A stretch of DNA of 64,000 bases from Neisseriaceae bacterium HSC-16F19. GTDB lineage: Bacteria; Pseudomonadota; Gammaproteobacteria; Burkholderiales; Neisseriaceae. A program made the translations under genes and the position numbers. This document shows, in pieces, positions 15,232-25,536 of the stretch (positions are counted from its first letter, which is position 1; every line of letters begins with the position of its first letter). The notes beneath the pieces are model-generated. The model searched no databases and was not told the DNA's origin. It saw only the letters and a list, made by a program, of their open reading frames with translations. Where the stretch lies: contig NZ_JALJZY010000010.1 of NCBI RefSeq assembly GCF_024171525.1, positions 36,417 through 100,416 of the forward strand, written 5' to 3'.

Positions 15232-16082
15232 CAGAGCAGACCCGATTTACCCAGCCACCAGTGTATGGCTTGTTGGATAGGGCCGTTGGCCACAAAGACC
15301 AGCCAACCGGCAATGGCCAGAGCCGGACCGAAAGCCATGGGCTGGCCGCGTGCCACTTTCAAGACGATGGAGGCCACAATGCCCACCAGAGCCGCCATCA
15401 GGATGATCACCGGCAGGGTAGAGGCGCCCAGCCAGGCACCGAGGGCGGCCAGGAGTTTGAAATCGCCATAGCCCATGCCGTCTTTACCGGTGACGAGTTT
15501 GAAAATCCAAAACAGGCTCCACAAACTCAAATAACCCAGCACTGCGCCCCAAATAGCCTGCGGCAGCGGCACAAAACCGGTATGGAGGTTGAACAGCAGT
15601 CCCAGCCACACCAAGGGCAGGGTCAGCTGGTCGGGCAACAGCTGGGTGTCCATATCGATAAAGGTCAGCGCCACCAGCACGGCGGTAAAAGCCAGACCGA
15701 ACCAGCCGGTGGTATTCCAGCCCCATTGCCACACCACGGCGGCAAAGGCCAGGCCGGTGAGCAGCTCCACCGCCGGATAACGCCACGGAATGGCGGTGCG
15801 GCAGTTGTGGCAGCGGCCGCGCAACAGCAGATAGCTGATAACGGGAATGTTCTGCCACGGTTTGACCGGGGCTTTGCATTGCGGACAGGCCGAGGGCGGG
15901 GTCATCAGATTAAACACCGCCTCATCGGCCGCATCTGCCGCCTGCGCCAGCAGGGCGCGCGCCTCACGCCGCCAGGCACGTTCCATCATAATGGGCAGGC
16001 GGTAAATCACCACATTGAGAAAGCTGCCGATGAGTAAACCCAATACGGCAGCGATAAAGACAAAAAGCATGTTTTCGGACAT
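15231..16082 (-). CDS. pilD: Type IV prepilin peptidase PilD
   Basis: Inner-membrane aspartic protease and N-methylase that processes prepilins. The 283-residue protein has the N-terminal GSFLNVVIYRLP, a cytoplasmic zinc loop with two CxxC pairs (C66/C69 and C91/C94), then FIDMDTQLLPD and GYGDFK (D207), which hold the two catalytic aspartates, among about seven hydrophobic segments. It follows pilG by 22 bases and precedes coaE with one base overlap. Confidence 0.95.
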   Translation of the reverse strand: MSENMLFVFIAAVLGLLIGSFLNVVIYRLPIMMERAWRREARALLAQAADAADEAVFNLMTPPSACPQCKAPVKPWQNIPVISYLLLRGRCHNCRTAIPWRYPAVELLTGLAFAAVVWQWGWNTTGWFGLAFTAVLVALTFIDMDTQLLPDQLTLPLVWLGLLFNLHTGFVPLPQAIWGAVLGYLSLWSLFWIFKLVTGKDGMGYGDFKLLAALGAWLGASTLPVIILMAALVGIVASIVLKVARGQPMAFGPALAIAGWLVFVANGPIQQAIHWWLGKSGLL

Positions 16083-16104
16083 AAGCCGGCTTTCTGGCAG
16101 CGGG

Positions 16105-17337
16105 TTAACCCACTACGCTGCCCAAGTTGAACAGCGGCAGATACATGGCCACCAAGATTACACCGATGATACCGCCCAAGACCACCATAATTACCGGTTC
16201 CATCAGCGAAGAGAGCTGGGATACGGCAATATCCACTTCTTCTTCGTAGAATTCGGCAGCCTTATTGAGCATGTCGTCCAAAGCACCGGATTCCTCACCG
16301 ATAGAGGCCATTTGTACCATCATATTGGGAAACAGCTCGGTACCCTGCATACCGGAAGTAAGGGAAATACCTTGATTCACCTTGCTGCGGATATCACGGG
16401 TGGCTTCTTCATAAATAATATTGCCTGAAGCACCGGCCACCGAGTCCAGCGTTTCCACCAGCGGTACACCGGCAGCAAACAGGGTAGAGGTGGTGCGCGC
16501 CCAGCGCGCCAACACGGCTTTACGTACGATATTGCCGAAGATGGGCATTTTCAGGAGGGCGGCATCCACCCGTTTTTGCAGTTTGGGAGAGCGGTTCAGC
16601 CATTGGAAGAAGCCGACCACCGAGCCGACAAGTAGCAGAATCACCAGCCAACCCCAAGCAACAAAGAAGTTGGAGATATTCATCATAAACTGAGTCAGTG
16701 CCGGCAGGGCCACACCCATACCGTCGTAAACCTTGCCAAACTCCGGCAGTACGAACATCATCATCACAATCACCAGTGCAATTGCTACCACCACAATGGC
16801 CGCCGGATAGGTGAGTGCACTTTTCACTTTTTTCTTGATGGCCTGGGTTTTTTCTTTATAGGTGGCCAGTTTGTCCAGCAGAGTCTCCAATACACCACCG
16901 GCTTCACCGGCACGCACCAGATTGCTGTAGAAGGTATCAAAATATTTGGGGTGTTTGGCAAAGGCATCGGCCATGGCGGTACCCTGCTCGATGTCGCCGC
17001 GGATTTCCATCAACAGCTTGGTCATGGAGGCGTTGGTATGGCCTTTGGCCACGATGTCGAAAGCCTGCATCAAGGGCAGGCCTGCTTTCATCATGGTAGA
17101 GAGCTGGCGGGTAAATACGGTGATGTCCGCCTGGGTAATGCGTTTTTGGCGGGCATTTTTCATTTTGGTGATCTGAATCACCTTGATTTGGCGGCGTGAA
17201 AGTTTGGCACGGGCATCGGCCTCGTCTTTGGCCACCACCTCACCGCGGACGATTTGCTCGGTGCTGAGATTTTTACCTTCAAAACTGAATCGTTTGCCAC
17301 CGGCTTGACCGGTATTTTTTTTGCTGGTTGCAGCCAT
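16105..17337 (-). CDS. pilG: Type IV pilus inner-membrane platform protein (PilG; PilC/GspF family)
   Basis: A 410-residue platform protein of the pilus assembly machine. It shows the duplicated GspF domain: first copy around residues 75-195 (FTRQLSTMMKAGLPL, then NLVRAGEAGGVLE), second around 275-395 (RWARTTSTLFAAGVPL, then MVQMASIGEESGALD). Three transmembrane segments are visible. Called PilG in Neisseria and PilC in Pseudomonas. It lies between pilF and pilD. Confidence 0.95.
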   Translation of the reverse strand: MAATSKKNTGQAGGKRFSFEGKNLSTEQIVRGEVVAKDEADARAKLSRRQIKVIQITKMKNARQKRITQADITVFTRQLSTMMKAGLPLMQAFDIVAKGHTNASMTKLLMEIRGDIEQGTAMADAFAKHPKYFDTFYSNLVRAGEAGGVLETLLDKLATYKEKTQAIKKKVKSALTYPAAIVVVAIALVIVMMMFVLPEFGKVYDGMGVALPALTQFMMNISNFFVAWGWLVILLLVGSVVGFFQWLNRSPKLQKRVDAALLKMPIFGNIVRKAVLARWARTTSTLFAAGVPLVETLDSVAGASGNIIYEEATRDIRSKVNQGISLTSGMQGTELFPNMMVQMASIGEESGALDDMLNKAAEFYEEEVDIAVSQLSSLMEPVIMVVLGGIIGVILVAMYLPLFNLGSVVG

Positions 17338-17378
17338 GTTGAGTAACCCTTCGCAAATAGTGAAAATAAATGATGTGT

Positions 17379-19061
<1,683 letters not shown>

Positions 19062-19274
19062 GGATTGCCTGTATTTCAGTATGTTGGAAGTTTGATTTCA
19101 ATGCCATTCGGCGGGCATTATAAACAATAAGTATGCGCTACAGATATATTCGGCTTTGTTTTACTGCAGATTGCACGGCTTTTGCCACATGATGCATATG
19201 GCGGAGGTTAATCCGAGTGTAAGCAAGCAAAATTAATGCCATTGCTGCTTAATTTTAATTTCAAACAGCGTTTT

Positions 19275-20969
19275 TTACAGTGCCGCATTTTCCCAATAAT
19301 CCACATACAACTGCAATTCCAGCTGGTTGCGCCATTCGTTGGCTACCGGCCGGTACACGGTGCGGATGCGCTGCGGCAAGGTGTCGCTGCAACGGAAAAA
19401 CATCGCTTCCACGGTGTGGCCGTCGCGGTGCAGGGCGGCCTTGGTGTGGCCGCTGCCTACCGGTTTTTGCCACAAAACCGTAAATTCGTCGGTAAAGCTG
19501 GGCGGGGTAAAACCCTGGCCCCACACCTGGTCGGCGAGGCGGCGGGCGTGTTCCAAGGACAATTCGGCCGTGCTCAAAGGGCCGTCGGTGACAAAGCAGC
19601 CGATTAAGTCTTCCGCGTCCAGGCATTCGGCCACCACGGCTTCAAAGGCTGCCTGAAAACGCGGCAGCGCTTCGGCGTGTATGCTCAAGCCCGCCGCCAT
19701 GGCGTGGCCGCCGAATTTGATGATCACGTCCGGCACCCGTTTGCTGACCAAATCCAAGGCGTCGCGCAGATGCAGGGCGGGGATGGAACGGCCGGAGCCG
19801 CGCAATTCGCCGTTGTCGGCCGGGGCAAACACGATGCTGGGACGGTGGAAGCGTTCGCGCAGGCGGCTGGCGACAATGCCCACCACGCCCTGGTGCCAGT
19901 CTTCACGATAGGCGACCACGCTGTAATGTTGGGCGTCGATGTGTTCCAGACCGGCCAGCGCTTCTTCCAGCATGCCGGTTTCAATTTGGCGCCGTTCGCG
20001 GTTGAGGCTGTCGAGTTCGGCGGCCAGCTGCCGTGCCTGGTTTTCGTCTTCGCTGATCAGGCAGGCAATGCCCAAGCTCATATCGTCCAAGCGTCCGGCG
20101 GCATTGAGGCGCGGGCCGACGGCAAAGCCCAAGTCGAAAGGCTGTGCCTTGCGCCAATCGCGTTTGGCGGTTTCAAACAGGGCGCGGATGCCGGGGCGCA
20201 TTTTGCCCGCACGCATGCGCTTGATGCCTTGTGCCACCAGAATGCGGTTATTGTGGTCGAGGCCGACCACGTCTGCCACCGTGCCCAGCGCCACCAAATC
20301 CAGCAAATCGGCCAGATTGGGTTCGGGGTGGGTGGCAAAATAGCCTTCTTCGCGCAAATGCGCGCGCAGCGCCAGCAAGACATAAAACATCACCCCCACC
20401 CCGGCCAGGCTTTTGCTGGGGAAGGCACAGCCCGCTTGATTGGGATTGACAATCAGGCAATCGGGCAGGGTGTCGCCGGGCAGGTGGTGGTCGGTGACGA
20501 TGACGCTCAGGCCCAGTTCCTGCGCCCGTGCCACGCCGGCAACACTGGCGATGCCGTTGTCCACCGTCAACAATAATTGTGCACCGCTCTCTGCGGCCAT
20601 TTCCGCCAGTTGCGGGCTGAGGCCGTAGCCGTGTTCGAAGCGGTTGGGTACCACAAAATCCACCCGCGCACCCAAGGCGGCCAAGCCCAGCAGGCCCACG
20701 GCACAGGCGGTGGCACCGTCGGCATCATAGTCGGCGGCAATCACAATGCGCTCCTGGCGGTGTAGGGCTTGTGCCAACCGTGCGGCTGCGGGCCGGATGT
20801 TTTTCAGGCTGTGATAAGGCAGCAGTTGCTTGAGCTGGTCGCCCAATTCGTCGGCGCTTTTGACATTGCGGGCGGCGCACAGGCGCGCCAGCAGCGGGTC
20901 GGTACCGGCGGCGAGCAGGGTTTGGTAGGCCTGGGGGTCGGTTGGGCGGATGCGGATGCGTGCGCTCAC
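19275..20969 (-). CDS. recJ: Single-stranded-DNA-specific exonuclease RecJ
   Basis: 5'-3' single-strand exonuclease for recombination and mismatch repair. The 564-residue protein has the DHH-family motifs DYDADGATA (about 80-88), VDNGIA, VTDHHLPGD and the later SGRSIPALHLRDAL and KFGGHAMAAGLSI of the DHHA1 domain. I choose the GTG at 20969: AAAGGAG lies seven bases upstream and the codon overlaps the preceding stop as GTGA. A GTG two codons earlier is open but badly spaced. Third gene of a coupled operon. Confidence 0.95.
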   Translation of the reverse strand: MSARIRIRPTDPQAYQTLLAAGTDPLLARLCAARNVKSADELGDQLKQLLPYHSLKNIRPAAARLAQALHRQERIVIAADYDADGATACAVGLLGLAALGARVDFVVPNRFEHGYGLSPQLAEMAAESGAQLLLTVDNGIASVAGVARAQELGLSVIVTDHHLPGDTLPDCLIVNPNQAGCAFPSKSLAGVGVMFYVLLALRAHLREEGYFATHPEPNLADLLDLVALGTVADVVGLDHNNRILVAQGIKRMRAGKMRPGIRALFETAKRDWRKAQPFDLGFAVGPRLNAAGRLDDMSLGIACLISEDENQARQLAAELDSLNRERRQIETGMLEEALAGLEHIDAQHYSVVAYREDWHQGVVGIVASRLRERFHRPSIVFAPADNGELRGSGRSIPALHLRDALDLVSKRVPDVIIKFGGHAMAAGLSIHAEALPRFQAAFEAVVAECLDAEDLIGCFVTDGPLSTAELSLEHARRLADQVWGQGFTPPSFTDEFTVLWQKPVGSGHTKAALHRDGHTVEAMFFRCSDTLPQRIRTVYRPVANEWRNQLELQLYVDYWENAAL

Positions 20970-21898
20970 GGCCACACTCCTTTAAATACGGGTTGCGGCC
21001 GCCAAAACGGTGGCAATGCGGGTTTGCGGGTTTTCAGGCAGCCGTGTTCGTCCTGGATACATACTGTGCTGAGGCTGCCTGAACGCAGCGCCGCCAGTGC
21101 CGGAGCAAACCAGCGCGCTTCCCATTCCTGTAATACGGCGGCGTAATGGGCGGCATCACCTTCAAGCACTTGGGTGAAGTCCTCGGCGAAAACCAATGCC
21201 GGGTTGCGGGCCTGCGCTTGCCAAGCGGCAAAATCAGCGGCCAAAGGCCGGGCTTGCGTGGCCCAAGGACTGTTGCTGTAGAGCGTTTGTGACGGATCGG
21301 CCTCACCGTGGATGTCTTGCCAAAACCACACTGCGTTTACCGGCAGGGCGCGGTTTTGATTGAGTGCATGGGCATGCAGCAGCATTTGGATTTCGGTTTG
21401 AATTTTCAGCAAGGCCGTGCTGCCGGTGCCTTCGGGGCGGCTGTTTTCGTCCAAGAGGGCGGGCAGGTCGAGAATGCAGGGGCTGTGCCAGTCGGTATCT
21501 TGCGGGCAGGTGACACGCCACAAGTCCGGGCGCAGCGGCTGAAATTGCCAGCCGTCGGCGGCAAAAAACCCGCTCAAATCGGCACACCATTGTGCCGCTT
21601 CTGCGGCGGTGATGTTTAAAACCGCGCCATGGGCTGCCTGAACGCTGTGCATGCCGATTTGCTGGTACAAGGGGCTGCAACAGAAGGCATGGCGGTTTTC
21701 AGGCAGCCTGTCGTTTTCGGTTTGCAATAAAGAGCCTTGCCACAGGCGGCGGGCATAAAAACGGCTGCGCGGCTCCGGCTCGGCATAGCGCTCTACCCGC
21801 CCCCAATGCAGCAGGCGTTGTAAGGCGGGGGCGGATAGCGGTGGGAAGGCCGGGTCGTGTGCGTGGGTGAAGCCGGGCAGGGCCAGGGTGAGCTGCAT
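20966..21898 (-). CDS. Conserved protein linked to recJ (phosphoglycerate-mutase-like annotation)
   Basis: A 310-residue protein of a family found next to recJ in Betaproteobacteria and often labelled phosphoglycerate mutase or hypothetical. Recognisable parts are QLTLALPGFTHAHDP at the N terminus, ITAAEAAQWCADLSGFFAADG in the middle, and IQTEIQMLLHAHALNQNR followed by VNAVWFWQ. I see none of the metal-binding motifs needed to call an alkaline-phosphatase-superfamily mutase. The start at 21898 follows the upstream stop after four bases, and its stop overlaps recJ. At least four uptake-sequence copies, some partial, lie within the coding region, unusually many for 930 bases. Confidence 0.7.
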   Translation of the reverse strand: MQLTLALPGFTHAHDPAFPPLSAPALQRLLHWGRVERYAEPEPRSRFYARRLWQGSLLQTENDRLPENRHAFCCSPLYQQIGMHSVQAAHGAVLNITAAEAAQWCADLSGFFAADGWQFQPLRPDLWRVTCPQDTDWHSPCILDLPALLDENSRPEGTGSTALLKIQTEIQMLLHAHALNQNRALPVNAVWFWQDIHGEADPSQTLYSNSPWATQARPLAADFAAWQAQARNPALVFAEDFTQVLEGDAAHYAAVLQEWEARWFAPALAALRSGSLSTVCIQDEHGCLKTRKPALPPFWRPQPVFKGVWP

Positions 21899-21902
21899 GT
21901 AT

Positions 21903-22331
21903 TTAGCGGGGGCGCACAGTGTCGAGACGGGCGGCGTGCGGCTGCAAATCGATGCCGACGGCGGCGGCCTGCCCGGTTGCGGCTTGCGGGCTGAGACCGT
22001 GGGCCACCGCATCCAGCGCCCACAACACCGTGCAGCGGGTGCCGGTGCGGCAATAGGCCAGTACCGGGGTATCGGCGGCTGCGACCACGGCGGCAAACTC
22101 GGCGGCGTTGGCGGCATTGAGGGTGTCGGCGGTCATGGGTTGGTGGATGCAGTGGGGAATACCGGCTTCGGCGGCCCAGGCGGCGATGTCGGCAAAAGCG
22201 GGCTGGCCGGGTTCTTCGTTGTCGGGACGGTGGCAGACCAGGGTGCGTACGCCCTGGGCCGCAGCGGCGGCGAGAGTGTCGCGGGAAGTGATTTGCGGGC
22301 TGATATAGAGGCGGTCGGTGAGGGCGTGCAT
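21903..22331 (-). CDS. DUF442/TIGR01244-family protein (phosphatase-like)
   Basis: A 142-residue protein of the family also seen as the N-terminal domain of Blh-type sulfur-metabolism proteins. It has the protein-tyrosine-phosphatase loop YCRTGTRC with the CX5R nucleophile C94 and R99, preceded by YISPQITSRDTLAAAAAQG and CHRPDNEEPGQP. Activity is not established for this family; phosphatase or sulfurtransferase roles have been proposed. First gene of the operon leading to recJ. The start at 22331 has GAAAGAAC upstream. Confidence 0.85.
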   Translation of the reverse strand: MHALTDRLYISPQITSRDTLAAAAAQGVRTLVCHRPDNEEPGQPAFADIAAWAAEAGIPHCIHQPMTADTLNAANAAEFAAVVAAADTPVLAYCRTGTRCTVLWALDAVAHGLSPQAATGQAAAVGIDLQPHAARLDTVRPR

Positions 22332-22377
22332 GGTGTTCTTTCTGAGTAAAAGGGTATAAGAACTGTGCACCAGGGCG

Positions 22378-22531
22378 AACTGACCATTCGGGCGGGTAGC
22401 TGATTTTTTAGGCAAAAATCGTCCGATTCAAGGCGGAAAGCGCAGCAAGGTTGGACACCTTGCGAGCATTTCCAACGCAGAAGCGGGCGATTTTTGGCAA
22501 AAAAGCAGCCGTGAACGAATGGTTAGTTTGC
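22378..22531. mobile_element. MITE-like palindromic element with about 45-base inverted ends
   Basis: The ends are AACTGACCATTCGGGCGG at the left and CGAATGGTTAGTTT at the right, and the inner arms TAGGCAAAAATCG and CGATTTTTGGCA also pair. The centre has AAGGTTGGACACCTT. About 154 bases, no coding capacity, one copy in this window. Confidence 0.6.
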
Positions 22532-22605
22532 CCTAAGGTTTTCAGGCAGCCTTGTCCGATGATGGGGTTTGTTGACAAAGCGGTCGTAGGGTTGATGCAA
22601 ATGCC

Positions 22606-22666
22606 GTAGGTCGGCTCTCCGAGCCGACGCATTCAAATTCAAAGTCGGCTCGGAGAGCCGACCTAC
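22606..22666. repeat. GTAG-headed inverted repeat (REPIN-like), TCGGCTCTCC stem type
   Basis: GTAGGTCGGCTCTCCGAGCC at the left and GGCTCGGAGAGCCGACCTAC at the right, perfect inverted repeats round a short spacer. Each arm is itself a palindrome. Confidence 0.8.
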
Positions 22667-22728
22667 CTGTGACAAGGCTGCCTGAAAACCCTTGTGCAAA
22701 GCCGCTATTGTACCGCCATCAGCAAACT

Positions 22729-23769
22729 TTATACACCGCGCGGAAACGCAATCAGATGGTCCAGTGCGATACGGACACCGATGCGGCTGCCCACCGGATG
22801 GTTGTGGTGGCTGTGTACCTGGGCCAGTACGGTGTCGCCGCTGTCCAGTTGCAGCGTATAAATAAAGTATTCGCCCTTGAAATTCTTATCCAACACCCGC
22901 GCGCTGTAGGGGCTGTTATCGTCGTGCAGCACGTCGTCGGGGCGCAGCAGCACGTCCACTTCGCTGCAGTTCTGGCAATGGTGCGGCACGGTGCCGCAGA
23001 ATTCGCCGATTTCCAGTTGCACACATTGCGGCGACGTCACCCGACCGTGCAGCCACACGCTTTGGCCGACAAAAGCGGCCACATAGCGGTTGGCGGGGTT
23101 GTGGTACAGGGTGTAGGGGTCGGCCCATTGTTGCAGGCAGCCTTGGTGCAGGATGCCGATTTGGTCGCACATGGCAAAGGCTTCCTGCTGGTCGTGGGTG
23201 ACCAAGAGCGCGCTCACGCCTTCTTCTTTGAGGATGTCGCGGATTTGCCGCGACAGGCTGGCGCGCATATCGGCGTCCAGATTGGAAAACGGCTCGTCCA
23301 GCAATATCAGCTGCGGCCGCGGCGCCATTGCCCGCGCCAGGGCCACGCGTTGCTGCTGGCCGCCGGAGAGTTGGTGCGGGTATTTGTGGCCGTGCTCTTC
23401 CAAATCAATCAGACGCAAGAGCTCGGCGGAGCGCGCCTTGCGTTCGGCGGCGCTTTTGCCGTGCAGGCCGAAGGTGATGTTGTCGGCCACGTTCAAATGC
23501 GGGAACAGGGCGTAATCCTGAAACACCATGCCCACGCCGCGCTGGTGTGCGGGCATGTGCTGCCCGGCAGCGGCCACGGTGCGGCCGTCGATGCGGATTT
23601 CGCCGCGGCTGATGTGTTCGAAACCGGCCACCGCGCGCAGGGCGGTGGTTTTGCCGCAGCCGGAATGGCCGAGCAGGCAGCCGATTTCGCCTTGCTGTAA
23701 TTGGCAGTGCAAATCCGACAAAATGGTTTTGTCGCCGAAATTCAGGTGGATGCCGTTGAGTTCAAGCAT
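22729..23769 (-). CDS. fbpC: Ferric iron ABC transporter ATP-binding protein FbpC
   Basis: Energises ferric iron import across the inner membrane. The 346-residue protein has Walker A GHSGCGKTT (34-42), Q-loop FQDYALFPHL, signature LSGGQQQR (134-141), Walker B ILLDEPFSNLD, and a C-terminal TOBE-like regulatory region (about 240-346). This layout matches the FbpC/PotA class and the sequence matches neisserial FbpC. Its ATG overlaps the fbpB stop by eight bases. No terminator is obvious after the stop; the next 400 bases hold repeats. Confidence 0.93.
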   Translation of the reverse strand: MLELNGIHLNFGDKTILSDLHCQLQQGEIGCLLGHSGCGKTTALRAVAGFEHISRGEIRIDGRTVAAAGQHMPAHQRGVGMVFQDYALFPHLNVADNITFGLHGKSAAERKARSAELLRLIDLEEHGHKYPHQLSGGQQQRVALARAMAPRPQLILLDEPFSNLDADMRASLSRQIRDILKEEGVSALLVTHDQQEAFAMCDQIGILHQGCLQQWADPYTLYHNPANRYVAAFVGQSVWLHGRVTSPQCVQLEIGEFCGTVPHHCQNCSEVDVLLRPDDVLHDDNSPYSARVLDKNFKGEYFIYTLQLDSGDTVLAQVHSHHNHPVGSRIGVRIALDHLIAFPRGV

Positions 23770-25369
23770 GTTTTTTTTCGTCCAGACGGGAGAACAGGAT
23801 GACCGGAATCAGGCCGGTAATGACCATCACCAAGGCGGGCAGGGCGGCGTAATCGTATTGGCCCTCGGTGGTGAAGGTGTAGATGCGGGTGGCGAGCGTG
23901 TCCCAATCGTAGGGGCGGGTCATCAGGGTGATGGGCATTTCTTTCATCACATCCACAAACACCATCAGCATGGCCGTGCCCAGCGCGCCTTTGAGCAGCG
24001 GCAGATGGATGCGCCGCACCATGCGCCAGCCGGTCACGCCCAGCGAATGCGCCGCTTCTTCCTGCGAGCGGCCGATGCGCTCCAGACCGGCCTCGGCGCT
24101 GGAATAAGCCACCGCCAAAAAGCGGATGATATAGGCCGCCAGCATCACCCACAGTGTGCCCTTAATCACCGCACTGCCTTCAGGCAGCCCCAGCCAGGCC
24201 ACCAGATGGTTGTCGGCCCAGGCCAACGGCACAAACACGCCCACCGCCAATACCGTGCCGGGAATGCCGTAGCCTAGGGTGGCGATGCGCGCCGCCAATG
24301 CCGCGCCCTTGGTGTGCAGTATGCGTTTGGCCAAGGCCAGCAGCAGGGCCACGGCGGCGGTGACCACGGCGGCGGCCAGGCTGATGATGAGCGAGTGCCA
24401 GATGTGCAGCCACAGCGCTTCGTTAAAATGGCTGTGCCAGGTTTGTTGAATCCAGGCCAAGAGTTGCAGCAGCGGTAGGATAAAGGCGGCGATGAGAATC
24501 AGCGCGCAATAGAGGGTGGCCAGCCATTTGCGGCTGCCTGAAAGCGCTTTGCGCCGTTGCTGCTGCGCCTTGCCCGCCTGAGTGAAACGGCGGCCGCCGC
24601 GGCTGAGCTGCTCCAGTGCCAGCAAGACGAATACGGCGGTAATCAGCAGTGCCGCCAGCTGTTTGGCGGTTTGCAGGGAGAAGAAATCGAACCAGGCCTG
24701 ATAAATGGCGGTGGTGAAGGTGTCGTAGGAAAACACCGACACGGTACCGAAATCGGCCAGGGTTTCCATCAGCGCCAGCACCGTGCCGCCCGCGATCCAC
24801 GGCCGTGCCATGGGCAGCGCCACGCGCCAGAAGGATTGTGCGGGCGAGAGGCCGAAAGAAGCGCCCACTTCCAAGGCCCGCTGACCCATGCTGCCAAAGG
24901 CATTGCGCGACAACAGATACACATAGGGGTAAAACGTGAGGCTCATCACCGCCGCCAAGCCCCAGCGGTTGCGGATGTCCGGCAGGCCCTGTTCCCAACC
25001 CCAGTTATCGCGCAAAAAAGTGCTGACCGGGCCGGTGTAGTCAAACAGGCCCAGCTGGGTAAAGGCCAGCACATAGGCGGGCATGGCCAGGGGCAGCATC
25101 AGACCCCAAAAGAAAAACCGCCGCAGCGGAAAATCATACATGGCGGTGAGCCAGGCACTGGTGGTGCCCAGCCAGATCACGCCGATGCCGACACTGATCA
25201 GCAAAAAGGCGGTGTTTTTCAGCAGTTCCGGCAATTGGAATTCAAGCAGAAAATCCCAGATTTCGGCATCGAATTCGCCCAGCGCGGCCAGGATGACACC
25301 CAAGGGTATCAGCATGGCGGCCACGCACAGCCCCAGCCACAGGCGCAGTAACAGGTGTTTCACGGTCAA
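23762..25369 (-). CDS. fbpB: Ferric iron ABC transporter permease FbpB
   Basis: Inner-membrane channel of the ferric iron importer. The 535-residue protein is a fused two-domain permease with about twelve hydrophobic segments and two EAA loops (EVGASFGLSPAQSFWRVALP and EAAHSLGVTGWRMVRRIHLP). The open frame starts at a TTG (25369); a GTG two codons in is the alternative and neither has a clear ribosome-binding site. A Fur-type site and well-spaced promoter lie just upstream. In other Neisseria the periplasmic FbpA gene precedes fbpB; here it is absent and fetA lies upstream instead. Confidence 0.92.
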   Translation of the reverse strand: MTVKHLLLRLWLGLCVAAMLIPLGVILAALGEFDAEIWDFLLEFQLPELLKNTAFLLISVGIGVIWLGTTSAWLTAMYDFPLRRFFFWGLMLPLAMPAYVLAFTQLGLFDYTGPVSTFLRDNWGWEQGLPDIRNRWGLAAVMSLTFYPYVYLLSRNAFGSMGQRALEVGASFGLSPAQSFWRVALPMARPWIAGGTVLALMETLADFGTVSVFSYDTFTTAIYQAWFDFFSLQTAKQLAALLITAVFVLLALEQLSRGGRRFTQAGKAQQQRRKALSGSRKWLATLYCALILIAAFILPLLQLLAWIQQTWHSHFNEALWLHIWHSLIISLAAAVVTAAVALLLALAKRILHTKGAALAARIATLGYGIPGTVLAVGVFVPLAWADNHLVAWLGLPEGSAVIKGTLWVMLAAYIIRFLAVAYSSAEAGLERIGRSQEEAAHSLGVTGWRMVRRIHLPLLKGALGTAMLMVFVDVMKEMPITLMTRPYDWDTLATRIYTFTTEGQYDYAALPALVMVITGLIPVILFSRLDEKKHA

Positions 25370-25393
25370 GTCCGGTCGTTCAAGCAGGGCGGC

Positions 25394-25438
25394 ATTATGC
25401 AGTAAAAGCCTTTATATGTGAATAAGAATAATTGCCAT
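25394..25438 (-). promoter_or_regulatory. Promoter with Fur-like box upstream of fbpB
   Basis: On the minus strand, -35 TTCACA (25422-25417) and -10 CATAAT (25399-25394) are 17 bases apart. GAATAAGAATAATTGCCAT (25420-25438, plus-strand reading) resembles the Fur hexamer repeats and touches the -35. Predicts iron repression of fbpBC independent of fetA read-through. Confidence 0.65.
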
Positions 25439-25460
25439 TGGCTTGTAAGGCGGTGTGTAG

Positions 25461-25504
25461 AAAGGCTGCCTGAAAACGCATACAGCGGTTTTCAGGCAGC
25501 CTTT
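25461..25504 (-). terminator. Inverted uptake-sequence pair after fetA
   Basis: AAAGGCTGCCTGAAAA and its complement round a 13-base loop, 33 bases beyond the fetA stop. It separates fetA from the fbpBC promoter. Confidence 0.7.
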
Positions 25505-25536
25505 GAGGGTGACATACGTCAGGCAGGGTGTTGCTT

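Noticed and set aside
22408..22632. Small minus-strand frame upstream of the DUF442 gene
   Set aside because: It translates a MITE-like palindrome and an uptake sequence (GCLKTL), with no independent support.
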